Positions 35,701-43,762 of a DNA stretch of 64,000 bases are shown here, one piece after another. The translations under genes were made by a program, and so were the position numbers. The notes under the pieces are model-generated. The model searched no databases, was not told the origin of the DNA, and worked only from the letters and a program-made list of their open reading frames with translations. Position 1 is the stretch's first letter; each line of letters starts with the position of its first letter. This DNA comes from QQVM01 sp964544885 (GTDB taxonomy: Bacteria > Bacteroidota > Bacteroidia > AKYH767-A > 2013-40CM-41-45), in the NCBI GenBank assembly GCA_964544885.1, contig CAZJDX010000018.1, forward strand, positions 9,747 to 73,746, read 5' to 3'.

Positions 35701-38700
35701 ACCAATCCCATTCCTGTGGCCAACTTTACCACCAACTCCGTTTGTGCAGGTACAGTAACTTCTTTCACTGACGCTTCTTCTGTTGGTTCAGGCATTATCA
35801 ACGCCTGGTCATGGGATTTTGGTGATGGTGCAACATCAACAGATCAGAACCCCGATCATACGTATACAAGTCCGGGAACCTATACAGTGACACTGATGAT
35901 AAGCAGCGCAGAAGGCTGTGTAAATCAGGTAAGCAACGATGTAACCGTGAATCCACTGCCTGTTGCCTCGTTCACAGCAGGAAATACATGCCAGGGACAG
36001 GTTCTTAATTTTACAAATACCTCTACCGTTTCATCAGGAATTATTTCCACCTACTCCTGGAACTTTGGTGATTCGAACAACTCTTCACTTCAGAATCCAT
36101 CGCATACTTACAGCGTTTCAGGATCATACAGTGTCAGTCTGCAGGTAAGTACCGCGGGAGGATGCTCCAACAGCGTATCGCAGACAGTCAATATCAGACC
36201 CTTGCCTGTTGCAAGTTTCAGCACGATGCCGGTATGTCTTGGAAGCCCAAGCACTTTCCTCAACACTTCCGGAATATCAACCGGATCCATCACTTCGTAT
36301 ACCTGGGATTTTGGAAATACGGCAACTTCAACTCAAACCAATCCTGCCCATACCTACGCATCAGCAGGCACCTATACTGTCCGACTGATCGCCGTTTCGT
36401 CTTTCGGATGTTCCGATACCGTAATTAATTCAACCCAGATCAATTCCCTTCCGCTTGCTATGGCAGGCAGCGATCAAACTATCTGTTCCGGCAGCACGGC
36501 AAACCTGACCGCCTCCGGAGGTGTTTCATATACATGGATGCCAGGTTCACTGAACAGCGCGAACATAACTGTGAATCCGGTAACGGGTACCAACTACACG
36601 GTGAGCGTTACGGATGTTAATGGATGCAGTGCAAATGACGTGGTAAGGGTGAATGTGAATTCGCTGCCTTCAGTTTCAGCCGGACCGGACAGAGTACTTT
36701 GTACCGGAAGTTCAGTGACTCTAAACGCGGCCGGAGGAGCCACTTATACCTGGACTCCCGGACTAAGCACGGGCAGCAGCATCACGGTAAATCCAACGGT
36801 AAACACCACTTATACCGTTACAGGTACAGACCTGAACGGATGTACAAATTCTGACCTCGTTACTGTCAGTGTAAATCCTTTACCGCTTGTGAATGCAGGA
36901 CCTGACCGCACTATCTGTATGGGTTCAACCACTTCACTCAGCGCCAGCGGAGCAAATACCTACTTGTGGAACCCGGGAGGCAGTACAAGCTCAGGAATTC
37001 TGGTTGGTCCTGCTGCCAGCACAAATTACATAGTTACAGGTACCGATGTGTCGGGTTGCATTAACAGAGATACAGTCAGGGTCAATGTAAATCCACTGCC
37101 GGTGGTGAACCTGTCGCCCGCCTTTATCTGTCCGGGTTTCAGCACCACACTCGACGCAGGAAATCCGGGATCAACTTTCTTCTGGTCGACAGGAGAAACA
37201 AGTCAGACCATATCAGTGAACGACTCAGGAACCTATACTGTTGAAGTTACTGGCGCTAACGGTTGTCCTGTAACAGCATCCACTGTTGTGACACTTGGAA
37301 ACACCATCAATTCAGTTCCGGTGATCAGCTCGGTTTGCAGTGGAATGAATGCCACTCTCAACGCGGGAAATCCCGGAAGCAGCTATCTCTGGTCAACAGG
37401 CAGCACCGACTCAAGTATTTCGGTGGCGACTGCAGGCAATTACAGTGTCACCATTACTGATCCGAACGGTTGTACCGGGACTGTACTTCATACAGTCAAC
37501 CTGAACCCTCTGCCTGTTGCCTCCTTCAGTGCCACTCCGGTATGTGAAGGTGATATAGTACTGTTTACCAATACCTCATCCGTATCATCCGGAACCATCC
37601 AGGCTTATTCCTGGGATATGGGTGACGGTTTCACCTCCTTCCAGACTCAACCTTCACATAATTACAGTAATGCCGGAACTTACAACGTCTCGCTGGTTGT
37701 TGTCAGCGATTACGGATGTAACGACAGCATTACCGGAACAGTTGAAGTGTATCCATTACCAGTCGCATCATTCAGCAGCAGCACCGTCTGCGAAGGACAG
37801 GGTACTGCCCTTAACGATGCCACAACGATTGCAAGCGGTTCCATTAATTCCTGGAATTGGAGTTTTGGCGATGGAACGTCCGGGTCAGGGGCTTCAATCA
37901 GCCATACCTATGCGCAGCATGGATCATATTCCACAACACTGATCGTAAGTTCCGACCATTCCTGCCGTGACACTGTGCAGCAGAATGTTACTGTTCATCA
38001 GTTGCCTGAAGCCATCTTTAGTGCTCCCGATGCCTGTGTTAACAGTCCCGTGCAGCTGACAAATAACTCTTCGGCGGGTACTGGCTCCATTCTACTCTAT
38101 ACATGGGATCTGGGAGATGGTAATACCTCAAATTCTTCAGCACCTGTTTACCAGTATACGGTTGAAGGAAGCTATACCATCAGTCTGCATATCACTTCCA
38201 GTGTGGGTTGTACACATTCACTTACGGATGTGATTACAGTACATCCTGAACCGGTCAGCGCATTCACCAGTCCGGCAAGCTGTGAAAGCTCTTCAACCCG
38301 GTTCACCAATACTTCTTCCATTGTCAGCGGAAGTATCAGCAATTACTATTGGGATTTCGGAGACAACTCCAGCTCAAACGACATTGAACCTTCGCACAGC
38401 TATGCAGGATCCGGCAATTATACGGTACGTCTGATCACCACTTCAGCTTTTGGCTGCAGGGATACTGTACAACAGACCACGATTGTCCATCCAGACCCTG
38501 TTGCGGCTTATACTGCAATGAATGTATGTGAAGGAGCCCCTGTGGAATTTCTTGAAAGTTCTGCCATCAGCTCCGGAATCATAACATCCTGGTCATGGGA
38601 TTTTGGCGATGGAACCGGATCATCACTCGATGAACCCGTCCATATTTACAATAATTCAGGTTCATATCCGGTGAGCCTGATTGTCACCTCGGCAGAAGGA

Positions 38701-40500
38701 TGCACGGATGAACTCATATCCAACGTGGTGATCTATCCAAATCCGGTAGCTGCATTTCTTTCCAGCAATGTTTGTCTTGGAAATAACAGCACCTTTATAA
38801 ACCAGTCGGGTGTGGCAGGAGGAATATCTTATAGCAGTCACTGGGATTTCAGTGACGGCAACCAAAGTTCCCAAACCAACCCGACGCATACGTTCAGCGG
38901 CTCTGGTATCTACACTGTACAGTTGAATATTACAACGGTCCATGGTTGTGTCAACAGTACAACGCAAAATGCCCGCATTTACTTACCACCGGTAACTTTA
39001 TTCTCGGCAGACGATGTTTGTCGCGGAGGAATTACCAGTTTTAATGATAATTCATATTCACAGGATGGAAACATTGTAAGATGGTACTGGAATTTTGGAG
39101 ACGGCTCCGCTTCCACGGAAGGTAATCCGGCTCACCTCTATACTCAGTCAGGAAAATATGGTGTGTCACTTACCACTACAACATCCTTCGGTTGCAGCAG
39201 TCCTTATCAGGATACAGTAGAAATCTATGAAAGACCTGTGGCGGGAATTCAGACCGCGAATGTATGTGAAGGGATGCCTGTTCAGTTCATCAACACTTCG
39301 GTGAACAATACCGGTACTTCAGTAAGTTATCTTTGGGACCTCGGAAACGGGTTTACTTCCGCTGATTCAAGCATCACCTATCTCTTCCCGCAACCGGGCA
39401 CCTATGACATTACGCTCACCTCTACTTCCGATGCGGGTTGTTCAGATACCCAATTGCACAGGTTATCCGTTTATCCGAATCCTGAGGTATTGTTCGCCGC
39501 TAACGAAGCCTGTGAGAATGCCAATCTTGCCTTCCTGAATCAGTCAGGAATTCAGACCGGAAGCATCCAGTCTTATCAATGGGATTTCGGTGACGGCAGC
39601 AGCGGCAGCAACAGAAATCCGATTCATAATTATTCAACAGCCGGAACCTATCAGGTAAGCCTGACTGCGGTTTCGGATCAGGGATGTGTGAACAACAGAA
39701 TCGCACAAGTCATCATACATCCGCAACCGCATGTTCAGTTCTCCGGTTCGTATCAGGGATGCGCGCCACTCAATGCCAACTTCCTGAATACTTCGGTGAT
39801 CAGCAGTGGAAACATCAGCGGATGGTTGTGGAACTTTGGCGATGGAAACATTTCCACGGAAGAGCATCCTGTTCATACCTATACTCTGGGAGGTAGCTGG
39901 AACATCAGCCTTACCGTTGTTTCGGATCAGGGATGCCAGGCGACTTACACCGCTCCGGCATCGGTACGGACATACCCTCAGCCGGATGCTGACTTTACAG
40001 CAAATCCTCTGGTGAGTGATAATGTGAGTCCGACGGTCCACTTTACAAATCTATCCAGCGGTTTTACTTCCTATATCTGGAATTTTGGCGATGGAACATC
40101 AACAAGTCATGAACTCAATCCGGTTCATACCTTTTCCGATACCGGAACTTATACAGCACGATTGATTACGATAAATTCTTACGGATGCAGAGACACCATG
40201 CTCCGTCATATCGAGATCCGGCCTAAATCGACATTATTTGCTCCCAACTGTTTCACGCCGAACGGTGACGGTCATAACGATAAGTTCAGACCCTATTATA
40301 CCAATATGACAGATATTCAGGTGTGGATATTTGACCGGTGGGGACTGCTGCTAACCAGCTGGGATGGATTGGAAGGAAACTGGGACGGATATTATGGAGG
40401 AGAAAAATGTCAGCAAGACACCTATGTCTACAAGATCAGAGGACTTGGGGTTGACGGAAAGTATTCAGAGTGGGTTGGACATGTAAGTATTGTGTACTAA
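32782..40500 (+). CDS. Giant PKD/Ig-like repeat surface protein with T9SS type B (gliding-motility-associated) C-terminus
   Basis: A 2,572-residue secreted protein. A signal peptide (VFLAMMMLSLFIKTGSASHT) precedes an N-terminal domain (about 25-385, with MGADLTYECLGGNTYRVTLSFYRDC) found on many Bacteroidota surface proteins. Then come one Ig-like repeat (about 386-458), two PKD (459-624), five Ig-like (625-976), three PKD (977-1222), five Ig-like (1223-1575) and eleven PKD (1576-2480). PKD units carry the WDFGDG-type motif; Ig-like units carry AGPD or LDAG motifs. Nearly every unit has a Cys near its start and one near its end. The last ~90 residues (FAPNCFTPNGDGHNDKFRPY) are the type B sorting domain. 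An adhesin or cell-surface filament is likely. Confidence 0.9.
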   Translation: MRLKLQLSRTVFLAMMMLSLFIKTGSASHTMGADLTYECLGGNTYRVTLSFYRDCIGIPAPANPLVYVRSASCGQNLNVTVSPRPGTGQEVTPSCSSSVTTCSGGTFTGIQEWVYDGIITLPMNCTDWVFSYSLCCRNAAITTITNPGTSTFYIYSTLNNVVSTCNSSPTFSNKPVPFLCLGQQYCFNHGAYDPDGDSLVYELITPKQTAGADVVYMAPYNASNPLNSFPATSFNPVTGDICLNPQNIEVTVMAVLVKEYRNGVLIGSVERDLQLTVMNCANNLPSLTGINGTNDFSITVCANAETCFDIFSIDPDAGQTLEVNWDNGIAGASFSSSGGTRPTGTFCWTPQPSDIGSTNIFTVRVNDDACPYYGSQIYSYTVNVIGITANAGPDQLIACSDLATLTAVGSGGSGSYTYQWSNGSTSQWITVGEGTYWVTISDGTCMATDTVNVMMPYIPVAAFTHSTTTCNNLPVSFTDQSTTPGGIIWSWYWDFGDGTSSTLQNPTHLFPGAGTYDVSLIIENTLGCLDTIIQQITIADPPTADFSYSNTCVGTSVTFTDQSSPSASVSGWNWNFGDGTSSTLQNPGHTYTTTGTYTVTLITNNAFGCSDTAVRIITVNPLPVISAGADQSVCAGSSITLTASGGTSYTWMPGGSTSPTIVVNPSGSTPYVVTGEDANGCINSDTVWVSIDPLPVVTAGADVSICAGTSTTLSAGGAATYTWTPGGSTSGSIIVSPSSGTNYTVTGTDLNGCSASDIVSVNVNSIPLASAGPDQHICSGSSAVLNASGGGTYSWSPGGSTSSSITVNPSSSTTYVVTVSNGSGCSAQDSMRVFVHPPPSVSLQSLFLCTGSTTTLDAGPGMSSYLWTPNGETTQTLVVTTGGNYGVTVTDSLGCSSTASASVTMGTAIAINLDDVFFCQGDSAILDVGYSGLTYNWSTGQTTQAITIYNQGSYSVTVNDTSGCSGSITINAQTNPIPVANFTTNSVCAGTVTSFTDASSVGSGIINAWSWDFGDGATSTDQNPDHTYTSPGTYTVTLMISSAEGCVNQVSNDVTVNPLPVASFTAGNTCQGQVLNFTNTSTVSSGIISTYSWNFGDSNNSSLQNPSHTYSVSGSYSVSLQVSTAGGCSNSVSQTVNIRPLPVASFSTMPVCLGSPSTFLNTSGISTGSITSYTWDFGNTATSTQTNPAHTYASAGTYTVRLIAVSSFGCSDTVINSTQINSLPLAMAGSDQTICSGSTANLTASGGVSYTWMPGSLNSANITVNPVTGTNYTVSVTDVNGCSANDVVRVNVNSLPSVSAGPDRVLCTGSSVTLNAAGGATYTWTPGLSTGSSITVNPTVNTTYTVTGTDLNGCTNSDLVTVSVNPLPLVNAGPDRTICMGSTTSLSASGANTYLWNPGGSTSSGILVGPAASTNYIVTGTDVSGCINRDTVRVNVNPLPVVNLSPAFICPGFSTTLDAGNPGSTFFWSTGETSQTISVNDSGTYTVEVTGANGCPVTASTVVTLGNTINSVPVISSVCSGMNATLNAGNPGSSYLWSTGSTDSSISVATAGNYSVTITDPNGCTGTVLHTVNLNPLPVASFSATPVCEGDIVLFTNTSSVSSGTIQAYSWDMGDGFTSFQTQPSHNYSNAGTYNVSLVVVSDYGCNDSITGTVEVYPLPVASFSSSTVCEGQGTALNDATTIASGSINSWNWSFGDGTSGSGASISHTYAQHGSYSTTLIVSSDHSCRDTVQQNVTVHQLPEAIFSAPDACVNSPVQLTNNSSAGTGSILLYTWDLGDGNTSNSSAPVYQYTVEGSYTISLHITSSVGCTHSLTDVITVHPEPVSAFTSPASCESSSTRFTNTSSIVSGSISNYYWDFGDNSSSNDIEPSHSYAGSGNYTVRLITTSAFGCRDTVQQTTIVHPDPVAAYTAMNVCEGAPVEFLESSAISSGIITSWSWDFGDGTGSSLDEPVHIYNNSGSYPVSLIVTSAEGCTDELISNVVIYPNPVAAFLSSNVCLGNNSTFINQSGVAGGISYSSHWDFSDGNQSSQTNPTHTFSGSGIYTVQLNITTVHGCVNSTTQNARIYLPPVTLFSADDVCRGGITSFNDNSYSQDGNIVRWYWNFGDGSASTEGNPAHLYTQSGKYGVSLTTTTSFGCSSPYQDTVEIYERPVAGIQTANVCEGMPVQFINTSVNNTGTSVSYLWDLGNGFTSADSSITYLFPQPGTYDITLTSTSDAGCSDTQLHRLSVYPNPEVLFAANEACENANLAFLNQSGIQTGSIQSYQWDFGDGSSGSNRNPIHNYSTAGTYQVSLTAVSDQGCVNNRIAQVIIHPQPHVQFSGSYQGCAPLNANFLNTSVISSGNISGWLWNFGDGNISTEEHPVHTYTLGGSWNISLTVVSDQGCQATYTAPASVRTYPQPDADFTANPLVSDNVSPTVHFTNLSSGFTSYIWNFGDGTSTSHELNPVHTFSDTGTYTARLITINSYGCRDTMLRHIEIRPKSTLFAPNCFTPNGDGHNDKFRPYYTNMTDIQVWIFDRWGLLLTSWDGLEGNWDGYYGGEKCQQDTYVYKIRGLGVDGKYSEWVGHVSIVY

Positions 40501-40532
40501 AGAAAGTGCGTTTGCTTTTTCATGGTGTGTTG

Positions 40533-40570
40533 GAAAGACCTCCGGTGCAAACCGGGGGCTCTTTCTTTTT
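40533..40570 (+). terminator. Terminator after the giant gene
   Basis: An imperfect GC-rich hairpin (AAAGACCTCCGGT pairing with ACCGGGGGCTCTTT) around a GCAA-type loop is followed by CTTTTTT. It lies about 35 bp after the stop. Confidence 0.75.
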
Positions 40571-40582
40571 TAAGGAGAGGGA

Positions 40583-40768
40583 TCAGTATCTCCATCCCGG
40601 TGGATAAACTGTCCGCGTATAGGGTTTTGTCCTGGCTACCGACTTGAGGTAAGCAATGTGAGGTGGTGTGCCAAAAATCGATCTAAGTTTTCTGAATTCA
40701 TCCAGCAACCTTTGCTGTACCTGATTTCTCGGTGTGAATCCGGCGGAATTAAACTCTGAATAGCTCAT
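40583..40768 (-). CDS. Possible small hypothetical protein, 61 residues
   Basis: This is an ATG-to-stop frame of 61 codons with balanced, protein-like composition (NSAGFTPRNQVQQRLLDEF). There is no recognisable family, signal peptide or clear promoter. It sits immediately beyond the terminator of the giant gene, on the other strand. It could equally be chance; I keep it at low confidence. Confidence 0.25.
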   Translation of the reverse strand: MSYSEFNSAGFTPRNQVQQRLLDEFRKLRSIFGTPPHIAYLKSVARTKPYTRTVYPPGWRY

Positions 40769-41476
40769 GCTGATTAATTTGTTTATACAAGATATTCTCC
40801 ATTGTCTGATTATTCAATAAATATTGGTTTCACCGGTTTAATCATGGGTGAGCAGTCGGATGAACAGGGTTAAAGAACTTTATACGGAATACTCCGGAAG
40901 CAAGGAAATTAAACCAAGATCCTGAACCCGGGAAAAGAAAGTAAAGGCAACAAAATAATAATCGTAGCTGAACGAAAGAGTTTTTCAAGACAATTACGGA
41001 GAACCCGGTGGAAAATCCATTGCCTTAAAAGCTGCACCAAATTTTCCTATAACGTCAAAGCCCTTCCGCTTGCGAAAGGGCTTTTGACTATTCACCTAAA
41101 CAAAAATTGAATCTGATAAAAAGGCAGGAAGGTGGCAGCGGTCAGCCGAAAACCAGGATGGAAACACAGATGACCTCTGGATGACCACTGCCGAAAAGTT
41201 CCGGAATTTGATTCGAGGGAATGAGGGGATTCACTCAAAGTCCGGATTCTCTGGCCTGCAATGAAATATCAGATTCAATATTCCATAATGACAAAACAAA
41301 ATGAAGAACTAAATCAACCCTGCAAAAGTAGTCGCATTCACACTTTTTAATTTCTGTTTTATGCCAACAGATGCTTCCCGGTGGCCAACATACCGATATC
41401 GATGGCGAAAGATTTACCGGTCTTTTTGAAGAAATTACCCCTTAAAACCTTAATTTTAGTTAAATTTTCAAACTTT
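40769..41476. other. Long spacer before the prolyl oligopeptidase gene
   Basis: About 700 bp with no supported coding frame. It contains a strong hairpin at 41054-41088 that terminates nothing recognisable, so a lost gene or an unannotated RNA may lie upstream of it. Confidence 0.4.
41054..41088. terminator. Orphan terminator-like hairpin
   Basis: GTCAAAGCCCTT (41054-41065) pairs with AAGGGCTTTTGAC (41076-41088) around an inner CGC/GCG stem, giving a stem of about 15 bp with one bulge on each arm. The 3' arm carries a short T-run in the plus direction, and the minus direction also has TTT. The nearest upstream plus-strand gene ends 550 bp away and has its own terminator. Confidence 0.6.
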
Positions 41477-41507
41477 TTTGTTTCAAGGGATGGTATTCTT
41501 AGCTTCG
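41477..41507 (+). promoter_or_regulatory. Promoter of the prolyl oligopeptidase gene
   Basis: TTTG (41477-41480), exactly 19 nt, then TAGCTTCG (41500-41507). The ideal spacing supports TAnnTTCG as a working -7 variant in this genome. The ATG at 41533 lies 25 nt downstream. Confidence 0.65.
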
Positions 41508-41532
41508 CCACTATTCTTAAATCCACCAAAAC

Positions 41533-43656
41533 ATGAAACCAGCTTCAATCTTGATTTTCGCCTTGTTCATTACCTGTAATATGGCAATAGCCCAGCTATT
41601 ACCTTATCCAAAGGTTCACAAAGTGGAACAGGTTGATGATTACTTCGGTACTAAGGTTTCCGATCCGTACCGGTGGCTTGAAGATGATCATGCACCGGCT
41701 ACACTTGATTTCGTGAAAGCGCAAAACAAGGTGACAGAAAATTATCTGAGTTCCATTCCGTTCAGAAACAAAGTCAAGGAAAGACTGACACAATTGTGGA
41801 ATTTTCCCAAATGGTCAGTACCGTTCAAAGGAGGAAAGAATTATTTTGTTTATACAAATGACGGACTCCAAAATCAGTTTGTACTGAATATACTTCGTTC
41901 CGGCCCTTTCTCCAAACCGGAAACTTTTCTTGATCCGAACACACTCTCAAAAGATGGTACCGTGAATGTATCTAATGTTTCGGCTTCGAAAGACGGAAAA
42001 TATCTTGCCTATTCTTCCTCCAGCTCCGGCAGCGACTGGAACGAAATAAGAGTAATGAACACAAGCACCGGCTCAACATCGAATGATAAGGTGGAATGGG
42101 TGAAATTTTCCGGTATCGCCTGGAAAGGGAATGGGTTTTACTATTCCCGTTACGATGAACCAGATGCCACCGCGAAGCTGAAAGGGAAAAATGAATACCA
42201 CAAGGTCTATTATCACTCCGTGGGCAATCCGCAGAAATATGATATCCTCGTTTACCAGGATGAAAAAAATCCTCTCCGGAATTTTTACGCGGGAACAACC
42301 GATGATGAAAGATATCTCATCATCAGCGGATCAGAGGGTTCAAGCGGCAATGACCTCATCGTAAAAGATCTCAGGAACCCTTCTTCAAATTTCGTCCGGC
42401 TTGTCGATAATTTTGACAATGATTATGCGGTGATCGGCAATGACAGTGCGAATCTTTTCATCCTGACAAATAAAAACGCGCCAAGGTATGAATTGGTCCT
42501 TGTAAATCCTCTAAGGCCTGAAATTCCCTGGAAGACTATCATTCCCCAGAGCGCTGACGTGCTGGAATCCGTTTACACAGGGAGCGATTACCTCATTGCA
42601 AAATACATGAAAGATGCCAAATCGGTGCTCAAAATTTACAGCCGGAAAGGCCAATTCATTATGGAAGTACCGCTTGAAACACTGGGTACGGTGGATCAGC
42701 TTTCCGCGAGCACATCAGACGATTTAATGTTTTATTCGCTGGCCACCTTCACGGCACCCTCCACGATATACAGCTTCAACCTCAAGACAAGGGAACAAAA
42801 AGTATATTTCAAACCAGAACTTGAATTCAAGAGCGAAGAATATGAGACGAGGCAGGTATTTTATCCTTCAAAGGATGGTACCAGAATCCCTATGTTCATC
42901 GTTCACAAAAAAGGACTCGTGTATGATGGTAATAATCCGACACTACTTTATGCCTACGGCGGATTCAATCTTCCACAGCCTCCCATATTCAAGATTGAAA
43001 GACTGGTATTCCTGGAGAACGGCGGTGTGTTCTGTCTTGCCAATATCCGCGGGGGCGGTGAATATGGAGAAGAATGGCACGAAGCAGGAACCAAATTGAA
43101 AAAGCAAAATGTCTTTGATGATTTCATCGCGGGAGCAGAATATCTGATCAGGGAAAAAATCACAAAGCCGGAAAAACTGGGAATGCAGGGCCGATCCAAC
43201 GGAGGACTGCTTGTTGGCGCCGTGATGAACCAGCGTCCCGACCTGTTTAAAGTCGCGCTTCCCGTTGTAGGTGTTATGGACATGCTTCGCTATCATAAAT
43301 TCACCATCGGATGGGCCTGGAAAGGCGACTATGGATCCAGCGAGGACGAAGTGAATTTCAAGAACCTCTATGGCTACTCCCCTCTTCATAATCTGAAGGA
43401 AGGGGTAAATTATCCCGCTACACTGGTTACCACCGGCGATCACGATGATCGCGTGGTGCCAGCGCATTCATTCAAATATATTGCGACTTTACAGGAGAAG
43501 TATAAAGGAGAAAATCCGGTATTGATCAGGGTCGATATAAATACCGGACACGCCAGCACCACTGCCCTGGGCTCCAGCAAACCGGTAGCAAAACAGATTG
43601 ATGAGCAAACTGACAATTTCAGCTTCCTGATGTTTAACCTGGGAATGAATCCCTGA
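41533..43656 (+). CDS. Prolyl oligopeptidase (S9A family), exported
   Basis: This 707-residue serine peptidase has a signal peptide (ILIFALFITCNMAIA), so it works in the periplasm or outside. The N-terminal part opens with YPKVHKVEQVDDYFGTKVSDPYRWLED, the family start, followed by a seven-bladed propeller (about residues 75-430). The alpha/beta-hydrolase domain shows Ser555 in GRSNGGL, the Asp in GDHDDRVVP (about 636-640) and His673 in NTGHAST. It cleaves after proline in short peptides. It is monocistronic with its own promoter; the double Ddl gene follows 106 bp later with a separate promoter element. Confidence 0.93.
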   Translation: MKPASILIFALFITCNMAIAQLLPYPKVHKVEQVDDYFGTKVSDPYRWLEDDHAPATLDFVKAQNKVTENYLSSIPFRNKVKERLTQLWNFPKWSVPFKGGKNYFVYTNDGLQNQFVLNILRSGPFSKPETFLDPNTLSKDGTVNVSNVSASKDGKYLAYSSSSSGSDWNEIRVMNTSTGSTSNDKVEWVKFSGIAWKGNGFYYSRYDEPDATAKLKGKNEYHKVYYHSVGNPQKYDILVYQDEKNPLRNFYAGTTDDERYLIISGSEGSSGNDLIVKDLRNPSSNFVRLVDNFDNDYAVIGNDSANLFILTNKNAPRYELVLVNPLRPEIPWKTIIPQSADVLESVYTGSDYLIAKYMKDAKSVLKIYSRKGQFIMEVPLETLGTVDQLSASTSDDLMFYSLATFTAPSTIYSFNLKTREQKVYFKPELEFKSEEYETRQVFYPSKDGTRIPMFIVHKKGLVYDGNNPTLLYAYGGFNLPQPPIFKIERLVFLENGGVFCLANIRGGGEYGEEWHEAGTKLKKQNVFDDFIAGAEYLIREKITKPEKLGMQGRSNGGLLVGAVMNQRPDLFKVALPVVGVMDMLRYHKFTIGWAWKGDYGSSEDEVNFKNLYGYSPLHNLKEGVNYPATLVTTGDHDDRVVPAHSFKYIATLQEKYKGENPVLIRVDINTGHASTTALGSSKPVAKQIDEQTDNFSFLMFNLGMNP

Positions 43657-43724
43657 ACCATTACTTTTGAACAAAGGCACATGAAAAGTCAGGGATCTGC
43701 GTTCCTGACAATGGCTGAATTCCG

Positions 43725-43732
43725 TAAATTTG
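43725..43732 (+). promoter_or_regulatory. -7 element before the double D-Ala-D-Ala ligase gene
   Basis: TAAATTTG is an exact TAnnTTTG match 30 nt before the ATG at 43763. No good -33 box was seen. Confidence 0.5.
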
Positions 43733-43762
43733 CTACCGGAAAATAAGGCCTCTTATCGTGCA

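Noticed and set aside
33940..40210. CRISPR-like or tandem DNA repeat array
   Set aside because: The periodicity is at protein level (PKD and Ig-like units), the DNA repeats are diverged, and the reading frame is intact throughout.
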